From: Ailurus styani
Taxonomy: Eukaryota; Chordata; Mammalia; Carnivora; Ailuridae
Assembly: GCA_002007465.1 (NCBI GenBank)
Contig: LNAC01000351.1
Location: 685,239 to 749,238, forward strand
DNA length: 64,000 bases
Direction: 5' to 3'
Of this stretch, positions 23,526 through 36,557 are shown piece after piece (position 1 is the first letter of the stretch; each line of letters starts with the position of its first letter). Under the pieces are notes generated by a model. That model had not been told where the DNA came from. It was given only the letters and a program-made list of their open reading frames with translations, and searched no databases. The position numbers and the translations under genes are program-made.

Positions 23526-24867
23526 TTCTGTCACTGCTATTAGTACTTTAGAGGATACAAAATTATTTTTGAAATTTTTGTTTGTTTTTAAACTTTTTAG
23601 TTAGTGTCAAATATTGCTGTGCTAATTTCTGTTCAAGCACGTACAAATTTAGTTACAGTAATTTTATTATGTATTTTGATGTCTTCTGGTAAAACCCATC
23701 ATCCCTGTTCTTCTAGGGCTCCTTCTTCAACTTCCTAATGTTCCACATCTTTATTTTTGTTGTTGTTTTTTAGTTTTGACCCCTTATCTTCTTGAAAATA
23801 CTACCCGTATTATTTTTCTAGGTAGACCTTATCAGAGTTTGATATTTCAGTGAAAGTCCCACTGAGCTTTTTATTTGAGATGTGAAATTTATATATTAAA
23901 AAGTGAGGATAGTCATATATGCAACCATCCACTTGCCTTATATTAAATTTTTTAATAATATTCCTTAATATAAATAATGACTTAGAAGTAATAACCAGAA
24001 GTTTATGGTTTACTGTCTCAATGCCCTGTGTTTTTTTTCTATGTATTTTGGTGTCCTTTTTGTTGCTAACTTCTTGTTTTGAAATCATTATGAACTCATA
24101 GGACGTTGCAAAGAACTTGCAGAGAGTTTTCAGGTGCCATTCACCCCGTTTCTCCCATGGGTTACATCTCACATGGCTATACCATAACAGCAAACCAAGA
24201 AACTGTTGATACAATAAAGAGTGACTATAGTTGTATGACATTTTATCACAAGTGTGTGTTCACAAAATCACTACCTCAATGCACAACATACAGAACTACT
24301 TTATCACTGTCAAGATTCACATTCTGCTACCCGTTTATGACCAAACCCAAATCCCTTACCCCTTACTGCTTGGTTCGTTAAACCCTGGCAATCATTAGTC
24401 AGTTCTCCCTCTGTATAACTTTGTTTTGAGAATGTTATGTAAATGGGTTTATACAGTATGTGACCCTTAGAGACTGGCTTTTTTTTTTCCACTCAGGAAA
24501 GTGCCCTTGAGAATGATCCAAGTTGCTGCATATATTGATAGTTTGTTCCTTTTTATTGATTAATAGTATTCCATGATATGTAGATACTACATTTTGTTTT
24601 TCCATAGACATGTTAAGTAACATTTTTGTTGCTTTCAATTTGGGGCTGTTACAAAGAAAGTTGCTATAAAAAATTATGTGCAGGTTTTTGTGTGGATGTA
24701 AGTTTTATTTCTCTGGGATAAATGCCCAGAGTGCAATTGATCTGTTGTATGGTAATGTATATTTTATTTCTTTAAGAAACTGCCTAGTTATTTTTTGTAG
24801 CATTTCTGCCATTTTACATTTCTGCCAGCAGTATATGATGGATTGAGTTGTTTAGGGTTTTTTCTTT

Positions 24868-25115
24868 TCTTTTTTTTTAAAGATTTTATTTATTTGTTTG
24901 TTTATTTTTTTTATTTATATTAGAGAGAGATCAAGAGAGAGCACAAGCAGAGGAGGAGCAGAGGGAGAGGGGAAGAGAGAATCCCAAACAGACTCCCCTC
25001 TGAGTATGGACCCCCCTCCCCAAGCTAAGAAGGCTCAATTTCAAGAACCTGAGATTACAACCTAAGCAGAAGTCAAGAGTTGGGCTTTTAACTGACTGAA
25101 CCACCCAGGCATCCT
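24868..25115 (-). mobile_element. CAN-SINE in L1
   Basis: Poly-T, an extended TTTATTTG/TTTATTTTT tail zone, GAGAGAGATCAAGAGAGAG, CCCAAACAGACTCCCC and the head ACTGACTGAACCACCCAGGCATCC. Older type. Confidence 0.9.
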
Positions 25116-26370
25116 GGGACTGAATTTCTTCATAGTCTCACCAGCATTTGGTGTTGTCACTATTTTTAATTTAAGCTCTTCCAATAGGTATGTAGTGATG
25201 TCTCATTGTGGTCTTAATTAGCATTTCTCTAATGGTTATTGATATGAAACATCTTCTTACATGCTTATATGCCATCCATGTATCTACGTCAGGGAAAGAA
25301 GTCCAGTTCATTTTTTTTTTCCTTTATGGACTTTTTTTGGTGTCATGTTTAAAAACTCATCACCAAGTCTGAATTTAATATTTTTATTTAAATCTACTGT
25401 CTGTTTTGAATTAAGTTTTGTGTAAATTGTGAGGTTTAGGTTGAGATTCATTTTTTTTACCTATGGGTGTCATATTGCTCCAGCACAATTTGTTGAAAAG
25501 GCTCTTCTTCCTCTATCAAATTGCTTTTTTCTCTTTGTCAAAAAAATCCATTGGCGTAGTTCTGTGTGTCTGGATTTTTATCCTGTTCTTTTGATCTGTG
25601 TGTCTTTGCCTTTGCCAATACCACAGTCCTGATACTGTAGCTTATAATAAGTCTTCTAATTATATGAACTGGTAATTCCTACCACTTTATTATATTTTTC
25701 AGAAATGTTATAGATATTTTACTTCTTTTGCCTTTCTGTATAAGCTTTAGAATAATCTTATATATACTACAAGAAATCTTGCTAGAATTTGATAGGAATT
25801 GTGTTGTATATGTATGAAAATTTGCAGAAACTCGATGTCTTTCCTGTGTTGAGTCTTCTAATTCATAACCATATTATATGTTTCCGTGTATTTAGATCTT
25901 CTTTGATTTTATCAGCATTTAAAAATTTACAACATATCCAGTGTTATACATATTTTATTAGATGTATATGTAGGTATTACCCTTTTCTTGAGGGTATGGA
26001 ACTGGTATTGTATATGTAATTTTGATCTTGATGGGTTCATTGCTAGCATATAAAAATGCAATTGACTTTTTTGATTTTTATGTTGTACTATGTGACATTT
26101 CTGAACTAACATATAAATTATAGAACTGTTTTGTAAATTTTGGGGGATTTTCTACATAGACAATCAGGTCATCTGCAAATAGAAATTATTTCTTATTTTC
26201 CAGTCTGAGTGCCTCTTTTCCTTTACTTAACTGTATCCTGTTAGCTGCAACTTCTAATTCCATGTTGAATTGCAATGGTGAGACTGGATAAACTTGTCTT
26301 ATCCCTGAATTTGGAGAAAAAGCATTCAGTCTTTTACTACTAACTGTAGATTATCTGTAGTTTTTTTTTC

Positions 26371-26554
26371 TTTCTTTTTTTTTAATTTTATTTATTTGAC
26401 AGACAGAGCTGAAAGAGCACAAGTAGGCAGAGCAGCAGCAGAGGGAGAGGGAGAAGCAGGCTTCCCTTTGAGCAGGGAGACCAATCCCAGGACCCTGGGG
26501 TCGTGACCTGAGCCGAAGGCCGATGCTTAACTGACTGAGCCACCCAGGAGCCCC
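26371..26554 (-). mobile_element. CAN-SINE in L1
   Basis: Poly-T, TTTTATTTATTTGACAGAC, AAGTAGGCAGAGCAGC, GGTCGTGACCTGAGCCGAAG and the head TAACTGACTGAGCCACCCAG. The CAAGTAGGCAGAG feature belongs to the middle-to-young group. Confidence 0.92.
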
Positions 26555-26897
26555 TTCTTTTTTTAAAGCAAGTTAGAGAAGTCTCTCTAGTCCTATTTTT
26601 CTGAGAATTATTATCATGAAGGAGTATTGAAATTTGCCAATGCTTTTTCTGCATCAATTGATAAGATCATGTAATTTTTAATGTAATTTTTTTTCTTACT
26701 CTTTTCATATAGAAGGTTTTATTTCTGGATTTGGAATATTGACCTAGTCTGGCATCCCTAGCATAAATTCATTTAGTTATGATGTTAGTTTCTTATGTTT
26801 CTCTAAATTCTATTTGCTAATGTTTAATTCAGAATTATTTTTGTCTATATATATGAGGAATATTGATCTATTGTTTCTTCCATCCCTTACTCCTTTA

Positions 26898-26995
26898 CTT
26901 CTTCCCTCCTTCCTCCCTCCTTCCCTCCCTTCCTCCCTCCCTCCCTTCATTCCTTCCTTCTTTCCTTCCTTCCTTCCTTTCCTTCCCTTTCTCTC
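26898..26995. repeat. (TTCC)n/(CTCC)n microsatellite in L1
   Basis: About 100 bp of TTCC and CTCC units with a few interruptions. Overlapping serine/proline/leucine/phenylalanine-rich frames here are artefacts. Confidence 0.95.
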
Positions 26996-27128
26996 TCTTT
27001 TCCTCTTTTTCTTTCTACCATTTTTGTCATCTGGATTTGTATTAGGGTAATTATTAGCTGCATTAGATGAGTTAAAAAGTCTTTCCTCTTCTATTTTTTA
27101 TATGAGCTTGTTTAAAATCAGTTCTTGG

Positions 27129-27299
27129 GGGGCGCCTGGGTGGCTCAGTGGGTTAAAGCCTCTGCCTTCGGCTCAGGTCATGATCTCAGGGTCCTGGGAT
27201 CGAGGCTCGCATCAGGCTTCCTGTTCAGTAGGGAGCCTGCTTCCTCCTCTCTCTCTGCCTGCCTCTCTGCATACTTGTGATCTATCTCTCTCTGTCAAA

Positions 27300-27338
<39 letters not shown>

Positions 27339-27366
27339 ATACATCTTTAAAAAAGTAAAATAAAAT
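27129..27366 (+). mobile_element. Young CAN-SINE (mustelid-type) in L1
   Basis: Head GGGGCGCCTGGGTGGCTCAG, then GGGTTAAAGCCTCTGCC, GGTCATGATCTCAGGGTCC, TGCCTGCCTCTCTGC, GTCAAATAAATAAATAAA. The AAAT tail has expanded to about 45 bases. Near-identical flanks AAAATCAGTTCTTGG (27114) and AAAATTAGTTCTTGG (27367) form the target-site duplication. Best single copy for placing the species. Confidence 0.97.
27297..27341. repeat. (AAAT)n tail microsatellite
   Basis: About eleven AAAT units forming the tail of the SINE at 27129. Confidence 0.95.
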
Positions 27367-28239
27367 AAAATTAGTTCTTGGTTTTTTTGGCTAGTTCTAA
27401 AATGTTTAGTATACTTTTCCAATGGAACAATTGGGCCTCGAGATTTCTTTTTTCATAATTTTATTAAATCAACAACTTAATTTCTTAAGAATTATGGAGG
27501 TGTTTACGTTATCTATTTCATGTTGGCTGAGTAGTGCTAATTTGTGCTTTCAAGAATTGGTCCATTTCATCTATGTTGTCAAATTAATTTGTGTAGTTAC
27601 TTGTATTGTTCCCTTATTATCCCGTTGATACCAGTAGAGGCTATAGAGATATCTCTTATTTCATTCATGACATTGATGCTCTCTCTTTTTTTTCTAATCT
27701 GTTATACCAGAGATTTGTCACTTTTACTGATATTTTCCAAAAACCAGGTTTTTTAATACAGATTTTCTTCATTGTTTCTCTGTTTTCTCACTTCATTAAT
27801 TTCTGATAGTTTTGTTTCTTTGTTTACTATGTCCTTCCTTCTGCTTGCTTTGGGCTTATTTTTGTTCTTCTTTTTCTGTTTCTTGATGTGAAAGCTCAGG
27901 TTATTAATTTGAGATTTGTCTTTTTTTGCTAATATAGGCATCTAGTGATATGCCTTTCCCTTTATCACCACTTCAGCTGCATCCCACGTATATTGATATG
28001 TTAACTTCATTTTCATCCTGTTAAATTTATTCCTTTTCTATTTCATTTAATATTTCTTCTTTGATTTCTGGATCACTTAGAAATAGAGTTTAGTTTCCAA
28101 GCATTTGGAGGTTGTCCTGTTATTGCTCTAATATTGGTTTTCTACTCTGATGCTATCGTGGTCAAAGAATACACTCCATATGATTTAAGTCCCTTTTAAT
28201 ATTTTGAATTTGTTTTATGGTTAAGATATGGTCTATTTT

Positions 28240-28302
28240 TTTCCTCAGTTCAAGTTTAATAGAAACAACAAAAGATCAAAAGTGATGCCCTACTACTGTA
28301 CA
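28240..28302 (-). pseudogene. Tiny retro-insertion resembling an mRNA 3' end, source unknown
   Basis: About 63 bases flanked by an 18-base perfect direct repeat TAAGATATGGTCTATTTT (28222 and 28303), interrupting L1 sequence that would otherwise be continuous. Read on minus, it ends with ATTAAACTTGAACTGAGG followed by A-rich bases. ATTAAA is a common poly(A) signal variant and sits at a normal distance before the tail. This fits a severely 5'-truncated L1-mediated mRNA copy. I do not recognise the gene. Confidence 0.6.
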
Positions 28303-28758
28303 TAAGATATGGTCTATTTTGATAAATGTTCTGTGGATATAACGTGTAGACTACTGTTATTAGCTGGTATATCCTGTAAATGTGTATTAGATCCTGTTGG
28401 TTAATAACGATGTTGAGTTCTTTTACATCTTTGCTGATTTTGTCTACTTGTCTATCACCGTTTGAGAAGGGATGTGGGAAGGTTACCTGTAATTGTGGAT
28501 TGGCCTATTCTTCCAGTCTACCAGTTTGACTTCGTGTATTGTGCAGCTTTGCTGTTTGGTGTATACACATTTAGTATTATTGTCTTACTGGTGGCTTGGC
28601 CCCTTATTACTGTGTAATAACCCACTCTGTTCCAGGTAAATTTCTTTGCTGGGAAGTCTACTTTGTCTGATATATTAATACAGCCACTCCTGTTTTCCTT
28701 TGATTATTTGCATATTCTTTATAAAGACTTAGACTTTTAACCTCCATATGTCATTATA

Positions 28759-29253
28759 CAGGTATTCCCCACTTTTTGAAAGTTGGCATCAGGCCACTTC
28801 ACTTTTATGAAAGATCTACATTAGTACCTGTTTTCATTAACCTAAAGAAATCCTAAGAGGAGTTTTACTTTTATGAAAAAAGGCAAAAATAGTGTTCAGT
28901 GTTTCTTTTGCCGTGAGCCTTTACAGTGGTAGTGCCAACCAGTGGCAGCGAGAGTTGCACCACCAAGCTCCTTGCCTAAGGACTATGCTCAGCATCTCAG
29001 CATCAAGCCTCCCAGCTCTGGACTATGTCTATGAGCATCTGTTTTTTTGTCTTGATATATTTTGTGCATCCATTAGCAAGATGTGTCCTCAGGAGTAAGA
29101 AAAGCCTCAGAGAGGTTATTTTTGGGGTCTGGGAATGCTAGAAAAAATTTTTCTCTATGAATTAATGATAATTGCTTCTTCACTCTATGCCATGTCGTGA
29201 CTTGTGAAAGGTTTCATAAGAGCACTCTACTTACAGATAGTGAGGGAAACCTG
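28759..29253. mobile_element. Tc1/mariner (Tigger-like) non-autonomous DNA transposon
   Basis: Left end CAGGTATTCCCCAC and right end GTGAGGGAAACCTG are inverted repeats. Both ends abut a TA dinucleotide (28757 and 29254), the Tc1/mariner target. Flanks on both sides are L1, so it inserted into the L1. No transposase frame. Internal text such as TTTTATGAAAGATCTACATT and GTGCATCCATTAGCAAGATG looks familiar from mammalian genomes, but I cannot give a certain family name. Confidence 0.75.
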
Positions 29254-30073
29254 TATTTTAAATGAGGTTCTTGTAAATAGCATACAGCTACATCATATTT
29301 TTAAATATGCTCTTTCAATCTTTATTTTTTAATTGTTGTAATTAGATGATTTACATATAATGCAATTACTGATATGTTAAGGGCTTATGACTGTCATTTT
29401 ATTTTTTGTTTTCCATTTGTTCTCTTTGTTTTTCATTTCCGTGTTTTATTTTTCTTCTCTTCCTATCAGTTACTTGAACATTGTTTAGAATTCCATTTTA
29501 ATTTATCTGTGATATCTATAAGTGTATCTCTTTGTTAAGAATTTTTAATTATTTGCTTTATGTTTTATATTGTACCTACATAACTTATAACAGTCTACTG
29601 GTGTCAACATTTGACTAGTTTGAGTAAAGTATGCAAAATTTTTCTACCCTTTCATTATTCTACCTTACCTCAGTTATAATCACCTTAAGTATTTCCTATG
29701 CATTCACAGAGAGCTAACATAGACAGTTTTAGAATTTTTGCTTCAAACATCAGGTATCATTTAGAAAACTTAATAGAAGGAAAGTCTATTGTATTTACTC
29801 ATAATTTTGCTTTCTTTTTTTTTCTTTTCTTTCCTTTTTTGATGTTTCAAAATTTGTCCCTTTATCACTTCTTTTCTGTTTAGAGAACTTCCTTAAGCCA
29901 TTCTTTTAGGGTAAATCATCTGGTAACAATTCTCATTCATTTTTTTGTTTCTCTTTTGTTTTCTATCATCTGAGACTGTCTTGAATTCCTCTTTATTTCT
30001 AAAGCCTATTATTCTTGGGTGTACATTTTGGTATGACATTCTTTTATTTCAGCACTTTAAAACATACTACTTC

Positions 30074-30192
30074 TGGGATGCCTGTGTGGCTCACTCAGTT
30101 AAGCACCTGCCTTTGGCTCAGGTCATGATCCCAGGGCCCTAGGACCTAGTCCCCATTGGGCTCCTTGCTTAGTGGGGAGCCCACTTCTCTAT
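30074..30192 (+). mobile_element. CAN-SINE, 3'-truncated
   Basis: Head GGGATGCCTGTGTGGCTCAC, GTTAAGCACCTGCCTTTGG, GGTCATGATCCCAGGG, GGGGAGCCCACTTCTC. The tail is absent and the copy runs into the next SINE in opposite orientation. Confidence 0.88.
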
Positions 30193-30210
30193 CTGATGGT
30201 CTCCATTAAT

Positions 30211-30230
30211 TCTTTTTTTTTTAAGATTTT

Positions 30231-30261
<31 letters not shown>

Positions 30262-30349
30262 GACAGAGAGAGAGAGACAGCAAGAGAGGGAACACAAGCA
30301 GGGGGAGTGGAAGAGGGAGAAGCAGGCCTCCCACTGAGCAGGGAGCCCA
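30211..30349 (-). mobile_element. CAN-SINE, head missing, abutting the RPLP0 retrocopy
   Basis: Poly-T, a (TTTA)n tail, GACAGAGAGAGAGAGACAGC, GAGAAGCAGGCCTCCCAC and GAGCAGGGAGCCCA, then directly the 3' untranslated part of the RPLP0 copy. Together with the SINE at 30074 it forms an inverted SINE pair that removed the retrocopy's A-tail. Confidence 0.88.
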
Positions 30350-30354
30350 AGGAA

Positions 30355-31605
<1,251 letters not shown>

Positions 31606-32314
31606 GGAAATTTTTATAACTACTGGAGAGCGAAAGTCTAGGTCACACCCTAGGCATTTGCTGGTGTGAGTAGAGGTGGGGCCACATTTTTTTCTGTGCA
31701 GTTTGGATAATGTAGCTGTTTTCTAGAAGTTTTTGTTTGTTTGTTTTGATCCTTTTAAAACCAAACAGGAGCAAATTTTTGTTAGGGCTTTTATTGTCTG
31801 TGCACAATGGCATTTACAAGTTACTAGCTTTTGTAACACCAAGTCTGCAATATATAAAGATAAAAGAAAACCCACAGACTCCGGCATTGTTATTTCCTGG
31901 ATACCAAGGTTCCTTGCCAGTCGGCCTTCTTCTCTCCAGTGTTTTTTACTGTAGTTAGTAGAAAGAGTAGGGAATTACTTCTTCATTTTTTAGGAAAGAG
32001 ATGCCTTTGCTTGTTCCTTTTAATTTTGTTATCGAGGTTTTAAGTGATTAATTTCTAAGTCATCTGGATTACATCTTTAACAGTTTGTTTTTTTGGTTGC
32101 TGTTATTTTGGTTTTTTAGGTTACATTGCATTTTGAAACTCTTGTATGTCTGGCGATGTACTTTTGATGCCACAACTTATGTATTACAGATTGAAAGATA
32201 AATAAATGTGTGTGCGTGTATGTGGGTGTGTGTCCCTCTTCCCCAAATTGTGTTGATTTAATTGCCTTATAGCTCTCTGATGCAGAAGAAAACTCTGCCA
32301 TCAATATGTATGTA

Positions 32315-32345
<31 letters not shown>

Positions 32346-33095
32346 GTAGAGAGAAAGAGAAAAAGAGTTCAGTGTGAATTGGTTATGTATTTGTCCTTCT
32401 AAAAATACTTAGAAAATTTTGTTTGTTCTCTTTATCCATGACATTTAAGACTTCCCATAGGGATAGTATAAAGTTGAGATGCTCTGTATTTATGTTGTAT
32501 GGTAGATTTTTAAGCCATCTTGATCTCCAGATTCAAGTGTTCCTTCTCCCCAGAAAAATTCATTTTATTACTTCTTGATCATTGATTTTCATTTTGTTCT
32601 TGACTGCAGTCTGGACTGCAAATTGTATTTTAGGGTACTTTCCATGTGCCTTCCTTGCTCTCATAATTTATATTCTCTTTTTCCTTTTTCTTAAGTATTT
32701 TGTGAAAGATTTCTTAAAACTGACATTTAATTTACTCATTTGGGTTTCTGTAATATCCAGTATTCTGTACACTCCCTCCATTACAGGTTTTACATCCATT
32801 ACCATGTTTTTCATCTGAGGCGAAACATTTGTTTCTGTGAACAGCTGGCACAAGAATTCCTCTTAGAGAGAAAACTCTTTTGACAAATATTTTGCCTGTG
32901 TGTGAGAGGCTAAGGGAATGCTCAGGAAGCAGGAATGATTGCTGAATTGTAATTTGTGAGAGGAGCAGTGGAGAGAGTCAAGCAGGTTATAGATAGTCCT
33001 GAGACACTCGTCATGACCTTCTGGTGGGGCTCTAGCACATTTTCAGCGTATAGATATTTGATTAATCAATTTGATTAATTTTCATCTGTTTGAAA
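31606..33095. other. Unannotated DNA, possibly with decayed LINE sequence
   Basis: No gene. GT-rich (about 32205-32232) and TA-rich (32304-32346) simple tracts are present. The 32380-32830 part is T-rich and L1-like in texture, but I cannot match it to a part of L1. Confidence 0.45.
32304..32346. repeat. (TA)n with GTAT flank
   Basis: TATG units followed by about nine TA units and ATATATATGTAG. Confidence 0.9.
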
Positions 33096-33099
33096 AATG

Positions 33100-33475
33100 G
33101 AAGGACTAAGTGTCATGTTTTAGGTTAGGGCCAATGTGTTAGGGCCAGTAAATAATGTAAGAGACACAGAAAACAAGGAGAATGTGGTCACCTTAGCGTT
33201 AGCATAGAACCTTGGGAAACCCTTGGACTTCCAAGGGCTATGAAATTGATGGTGAGGGGAGAACAATCAGATGCAGAAGAAATTCCAGGCCATTTTTCAA
33301 AGACTTACAAGCCAGAGATGGACCAATACAGAGGAAGACTACATGAAGACAGAGTAAAGATGATGATGAACAAGGAGAAAGGCCTCAGAAGAAATAATCT
33401 AGCCAACACCTTCCTCTTTGACTTCTAGTCATCCAGAATTGTGAGAAAACAGATTTCTGTTTAAGCCACTTCCCA
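33100..33475 (+). mobile_element. MLT1-like (MaLR) LTR, decayed, 3' part clearest
   Basis: GAAGACTACATGAAGACAGAG, AAAGGCCTCAGAAGAAAT, CCAACACCTTCCTCTTTGAC, CCAGAATTGTGAGAAAACAG, TTTCTGTTTAAGCCACTT occur in the same order as in the LTR at 19402. The left limit is uncertain. Confidence 0.65.
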
Positions 33476-34551
33476 GCCTCCCTAACCTCTTCAAGAAAAG
33501 GTGGTGGGGGTGTTCCCATCTAAGATGCAGGTAATGATTTTTGTTTGTTTTTTCCTGGCGATGTTTTCTCCATTCTGCTCCCTATCGTTGCCTGTCTACT
33601 TTTAGTTTCAGTGATTTTTTTTTTTTAATCTTGCTAACTCACTGCACTCGTGCTTCATTGAAATTTCAGAAAGGTCATCTCAGAGATAGAATTTGTTTTG
33701 GTTTTAATCAGTCATACCCAAATGAAGTAGGAAGCAGAATGTTTATATTCCCTCTAATTGTCTTTTCCAGTTCAGAGACCCTCTAATCTGAAGAGTCTTA
33801 ACTTAGGGAGCTGGGCAGTCATAGCAGAAAGCATGTCATTGTTCTGTCTCCGTTTTGATCGGACCGGTAGAATTTGGTTAGGACGTTGCTCCTATTCTCT
33901 CAGAGGCTCATTTAACCCTACTTGTTAGAAAAACAAACAAAACCCCCCAAAACTCTTTGCCTAGCAAGTCCAGCTGCCCCAAGTAGAAGCAAGGAGCAAT
34001 ATATGCCAACACAGGGTCCTTACTCTGTGTCGTTTCAGGCATCTGTGACCTTCACCAAGGCCATTAGTTGAATCAAGATTTATACCTCCCATCTTTTCTG
34101 GTGACTTCTCAGCCCCAATCCCAGCTCTTCTAAAATAAGAGTGCATATCTGTTGCAATCTGCTTCATATACTTGAGGGCAATAGTTGTTTTGAACTGGTG
34201 AACGGTGGGTTGTTGGTTTATCACCTGGTCTAGTTGTTTCTGTATTATATCTTGCCTAAAATCCTCAAAGTTTCTTGCATATTATTATCCGCCAGAAAGT
34301 GTGTGGCAATATTGACATTCTAAAAACTTTTGTTTGGAATCAACTTAATTACGCCTCTAAGCCCCCATTCTACGAGGCTGGTAGAAAATTTAATCTCAGA
34401 AACTCTTATATTCTCACAATTGCCATGCACCCAAGTATCACCTTCAGAGAGACAAGCTCTTCCTGTACTTTGTTTAGTGCTATAATAGTGAGGGCTTTGC
34501 CAACAAGGTACCATGTATCTATATATCATTTAGCCATGAAAGAGTTCAGTG
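33476..34551. other. Unannotated DNA with an open minus-strand segment at 33961-34265
   Basis: On minus from about 34265 to 33961 one frame stays open for about 95 codons, containing KQLDQVINQQPTVHQFKTT and KYMKQIATDMHSYFRRAG. Composition looks protein-like, but I do not recognise a family. The sequence before it has no good pyrimidine tract for a splice acceptor, and a stop lies just upstream. It could be a retrocopy fragment, an exon or chance. See findings. Confidence 0.3.
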
Positions 34552-34778
34552 GATGAATGCAGACAGTGGAGCCAAACAGTTACAAGTCAAATATTGCCTC
34601 TACTAGTGGTTGTGTAGCATTGTATATTACATGATTTTCTTTTTGCCTCAGTTTTTTTTATCTGTGAAATGTAAATTGTAATACATGATCTCAGAATATT
34701 TTTGTGAGGATTAAATGAATAAATGCAGGTGAAGTTCTCCGAACAGTGCCTCACACACAGCAAGCTCTGGACATGTGT
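34552..34778 (+). repeat. MIR-family SINE
   Basis: ATGCAGACAGTGGAGCCAAAC, TTTTGCCTCAGTTTTTTTTATC, TGTGAGGATTAAATGAATAAA and GAACAGTGCCTCACACACAG follow the forward MIR order over most of its length. Confidence 0.85.
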
Positions 34779-35845
34779 TTGATGTTGTGTTCCCTTGAGG
34801 TCTTGCCTTCTCCCTGGGGTACTACAGTTTCCCAAGGACAAAGATTAGTTAGCCTCCTTCTCAATTTCAGTCCTTCCCATCTGGTTGCTTCTAAATTTTC
34901 CTTTCCCCTCCATTTCCCTCAAAATTCTAGGAATCCTCTTTGCTAAGCTTAAAATTACAAAAAAGGAGAAGCACTTTTAACTTTTATCTGGTCATCCAAA
35001 ATCTCTGCCAAAAAAACCAAAGCCAGCTACTTTCTGGATGCGGAAAGAGAAGGGTATATCCACAGAAAACATATAAATATTATCCTGCCACACATGATCT
35101 AAGCCTTTGATCATTTCAGTGGGAATGTTGGAGAGAACTAGAATTTGAAGTCTATTTGTTTAAGCCTTTTTCTTTGTGAAAAGATTTCAGGGTTGTTTGG
35201 GTTCTTTAATCTATTTTCTGCTAACTAGAGTCCCATAGAATTTATGATTTCTTCAGAATTACAGAGAAATTGTTTTTACTATATGTACACTAAGATAATA
35301 TTAATAAAATTATAGTAATACAGAATTGAAAAGGGGTATATTCCTTTGTGTTCTGCCTGTATGGAAATAGACAAAGTATATAACCTACTTAGACAAAAGT
35401 AAAAAAGTACATCAAGCTTTTCACTTTGGGTTTACTCATTCACTGTTAAATGTGTCTATAATTTCATATTACTTTTGATTTTTATTACTTGTGCTTTTCT
35501 ATTAATAGTGCTTATATTATTATAGTTATATAAAGCTTGGCATTCAAGCTTACTTCATGGATTTCAGGCTCATATGGTACTGAGAATTAATTTTCTAGGA
35601 AGCATGGTTGTGAAGGCATAGAAAGTAATTGTTTTTAATCCATTTGGATAGGGGTCTAAAATAATGATCCTTATTTAGTATCAATATTTTATGTCCATGC
35701 TTTACAACTATATAAATCTGATTTTGTGCCCATATTTTAATTTGCAATGAATATACATATCTATGCACAGCACACTTTTTTGTTCATGATTTTATTTTAC
35801 AAATGAGTGCACACATGTATATTTTATATATTTATAGAAACAGTT
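34779..35845. other. Unannotated AT-rich DNA
   Basis: No gene or named repeat recognised. Confidence 0.5.
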
Positions 35846-35849
35846 ATGG

Positions 35850-36048
35850 AATGAATAAGTCATGGAAATAAAAGGGACACCATAGGGATTATAGTCAATG
35901 ATATTATAATAGCATTGTATGGTGACAAATGGTAGCTATACTTGAGAGCATAACATAATGTATAGCAAAGTTGAATCAATATGTTGTAGACCTGGTAGTA
36001 ATGTCATTTTGTGTGTCAACTATATTCAAATTAAAAAAATTTTCAACA
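35850..36048 (+). mobile_element. L1 3' end fragment
   Basis: GAATGAATAAGTCATGG, ATAGTCAATGATATTATAATAG, TTGTATGGTGACAAATGGTAG and GTGTGTCAACTATATTCAAAT, ending in an A-rich tail. This is the 3' untranslated region of an L1 lineage, forward, severely 5'-truncated. Confidence 0.75.
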
Positions 36049-36545
36049 TATATACATAATTTAAGAAATATAAATAAAACATAAAGAAATATATAAAGAG
36101 AAGTATGTATATCTAAATTTACATTTACAAATATACATATAAATAGTATATAATAGTATAAACAGTATATTATAATAGTATATATAATGTATATATAAAA
36201 TGTTTCAGCCATTTTCAAAAATTATATTTGAATATCTGATAATTGTTTTTGGTGCCCTAGAATAACCAAATTTAAAGGAAAACAGTCTCCAAAGTTAAAA
36301 TAATTTAACATATTGATATAGGTAATATAATTAATATTATATATTATCATGTTATATTAATTTATATTAATTGATACATTAATTTTATTAATATAATGCA
36401 TATATCAGTAAGCCATTCAATTGTTGATATAAATTATAAAGTATATTAATGATTAATATAAATTATAAGTATGTTAATTTATGATTAATATAAAAATTAT
36501 CATATTAAAATGACCAAATGCTTTATAGGAAGTACTAAATATAAA
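36049..36545. repeat. AT-rich low-complexity region
   Basis: Almost only A and T, with repeated ATTAATATAAATTATAA-like phrases around 36330-36500. No gene. Confidence 0.8.
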
Positions 36546-36557
36546 AAACACAATTTC

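Larger units (their letters stand above)
24060..30070 (-). mobile_element. Old L1 (L1M-type), long minus-strand copy with nested insertions
   Basis: Reading plus, the order is reversed L1: the 3' region at 24060-24860 (GGTTACATCTCACATGGC, TTGGGGCTGTTACAAAG, CTCTGGGATAAATGCCCAGA), ORF2 relics (CCAGCATTTGGTGTTGTCAC; GTCATCTGCAAATAGAAAT; GCTTTTTCTGCATCAATTG; TCAGCTGCATCCCAC; CTTTGATTTCTGGATCAC), then weaker upstream parts to about 30070. Reading frames are destroyed, so it is inactive. SINEs (24868, 26371, 27129), a TTCC tract, a tiny mRNA-derived insertion (28240) and a Tigger-like element (28759) all landed in it. The left and right limits are approximate. Confidence 0.85.

Noticed and set aside
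23810..24241. 143-codon minus frame as a real gene
   Set aside because: Its upstream part overlaps L1 3' sequence, composition is AT-driven, and no known domain is visible.
26814..27050. Serine/proline/phenylalanine-rich plus-strand frames
   Set aside because: They run over the TTCC tract inside an old L1.
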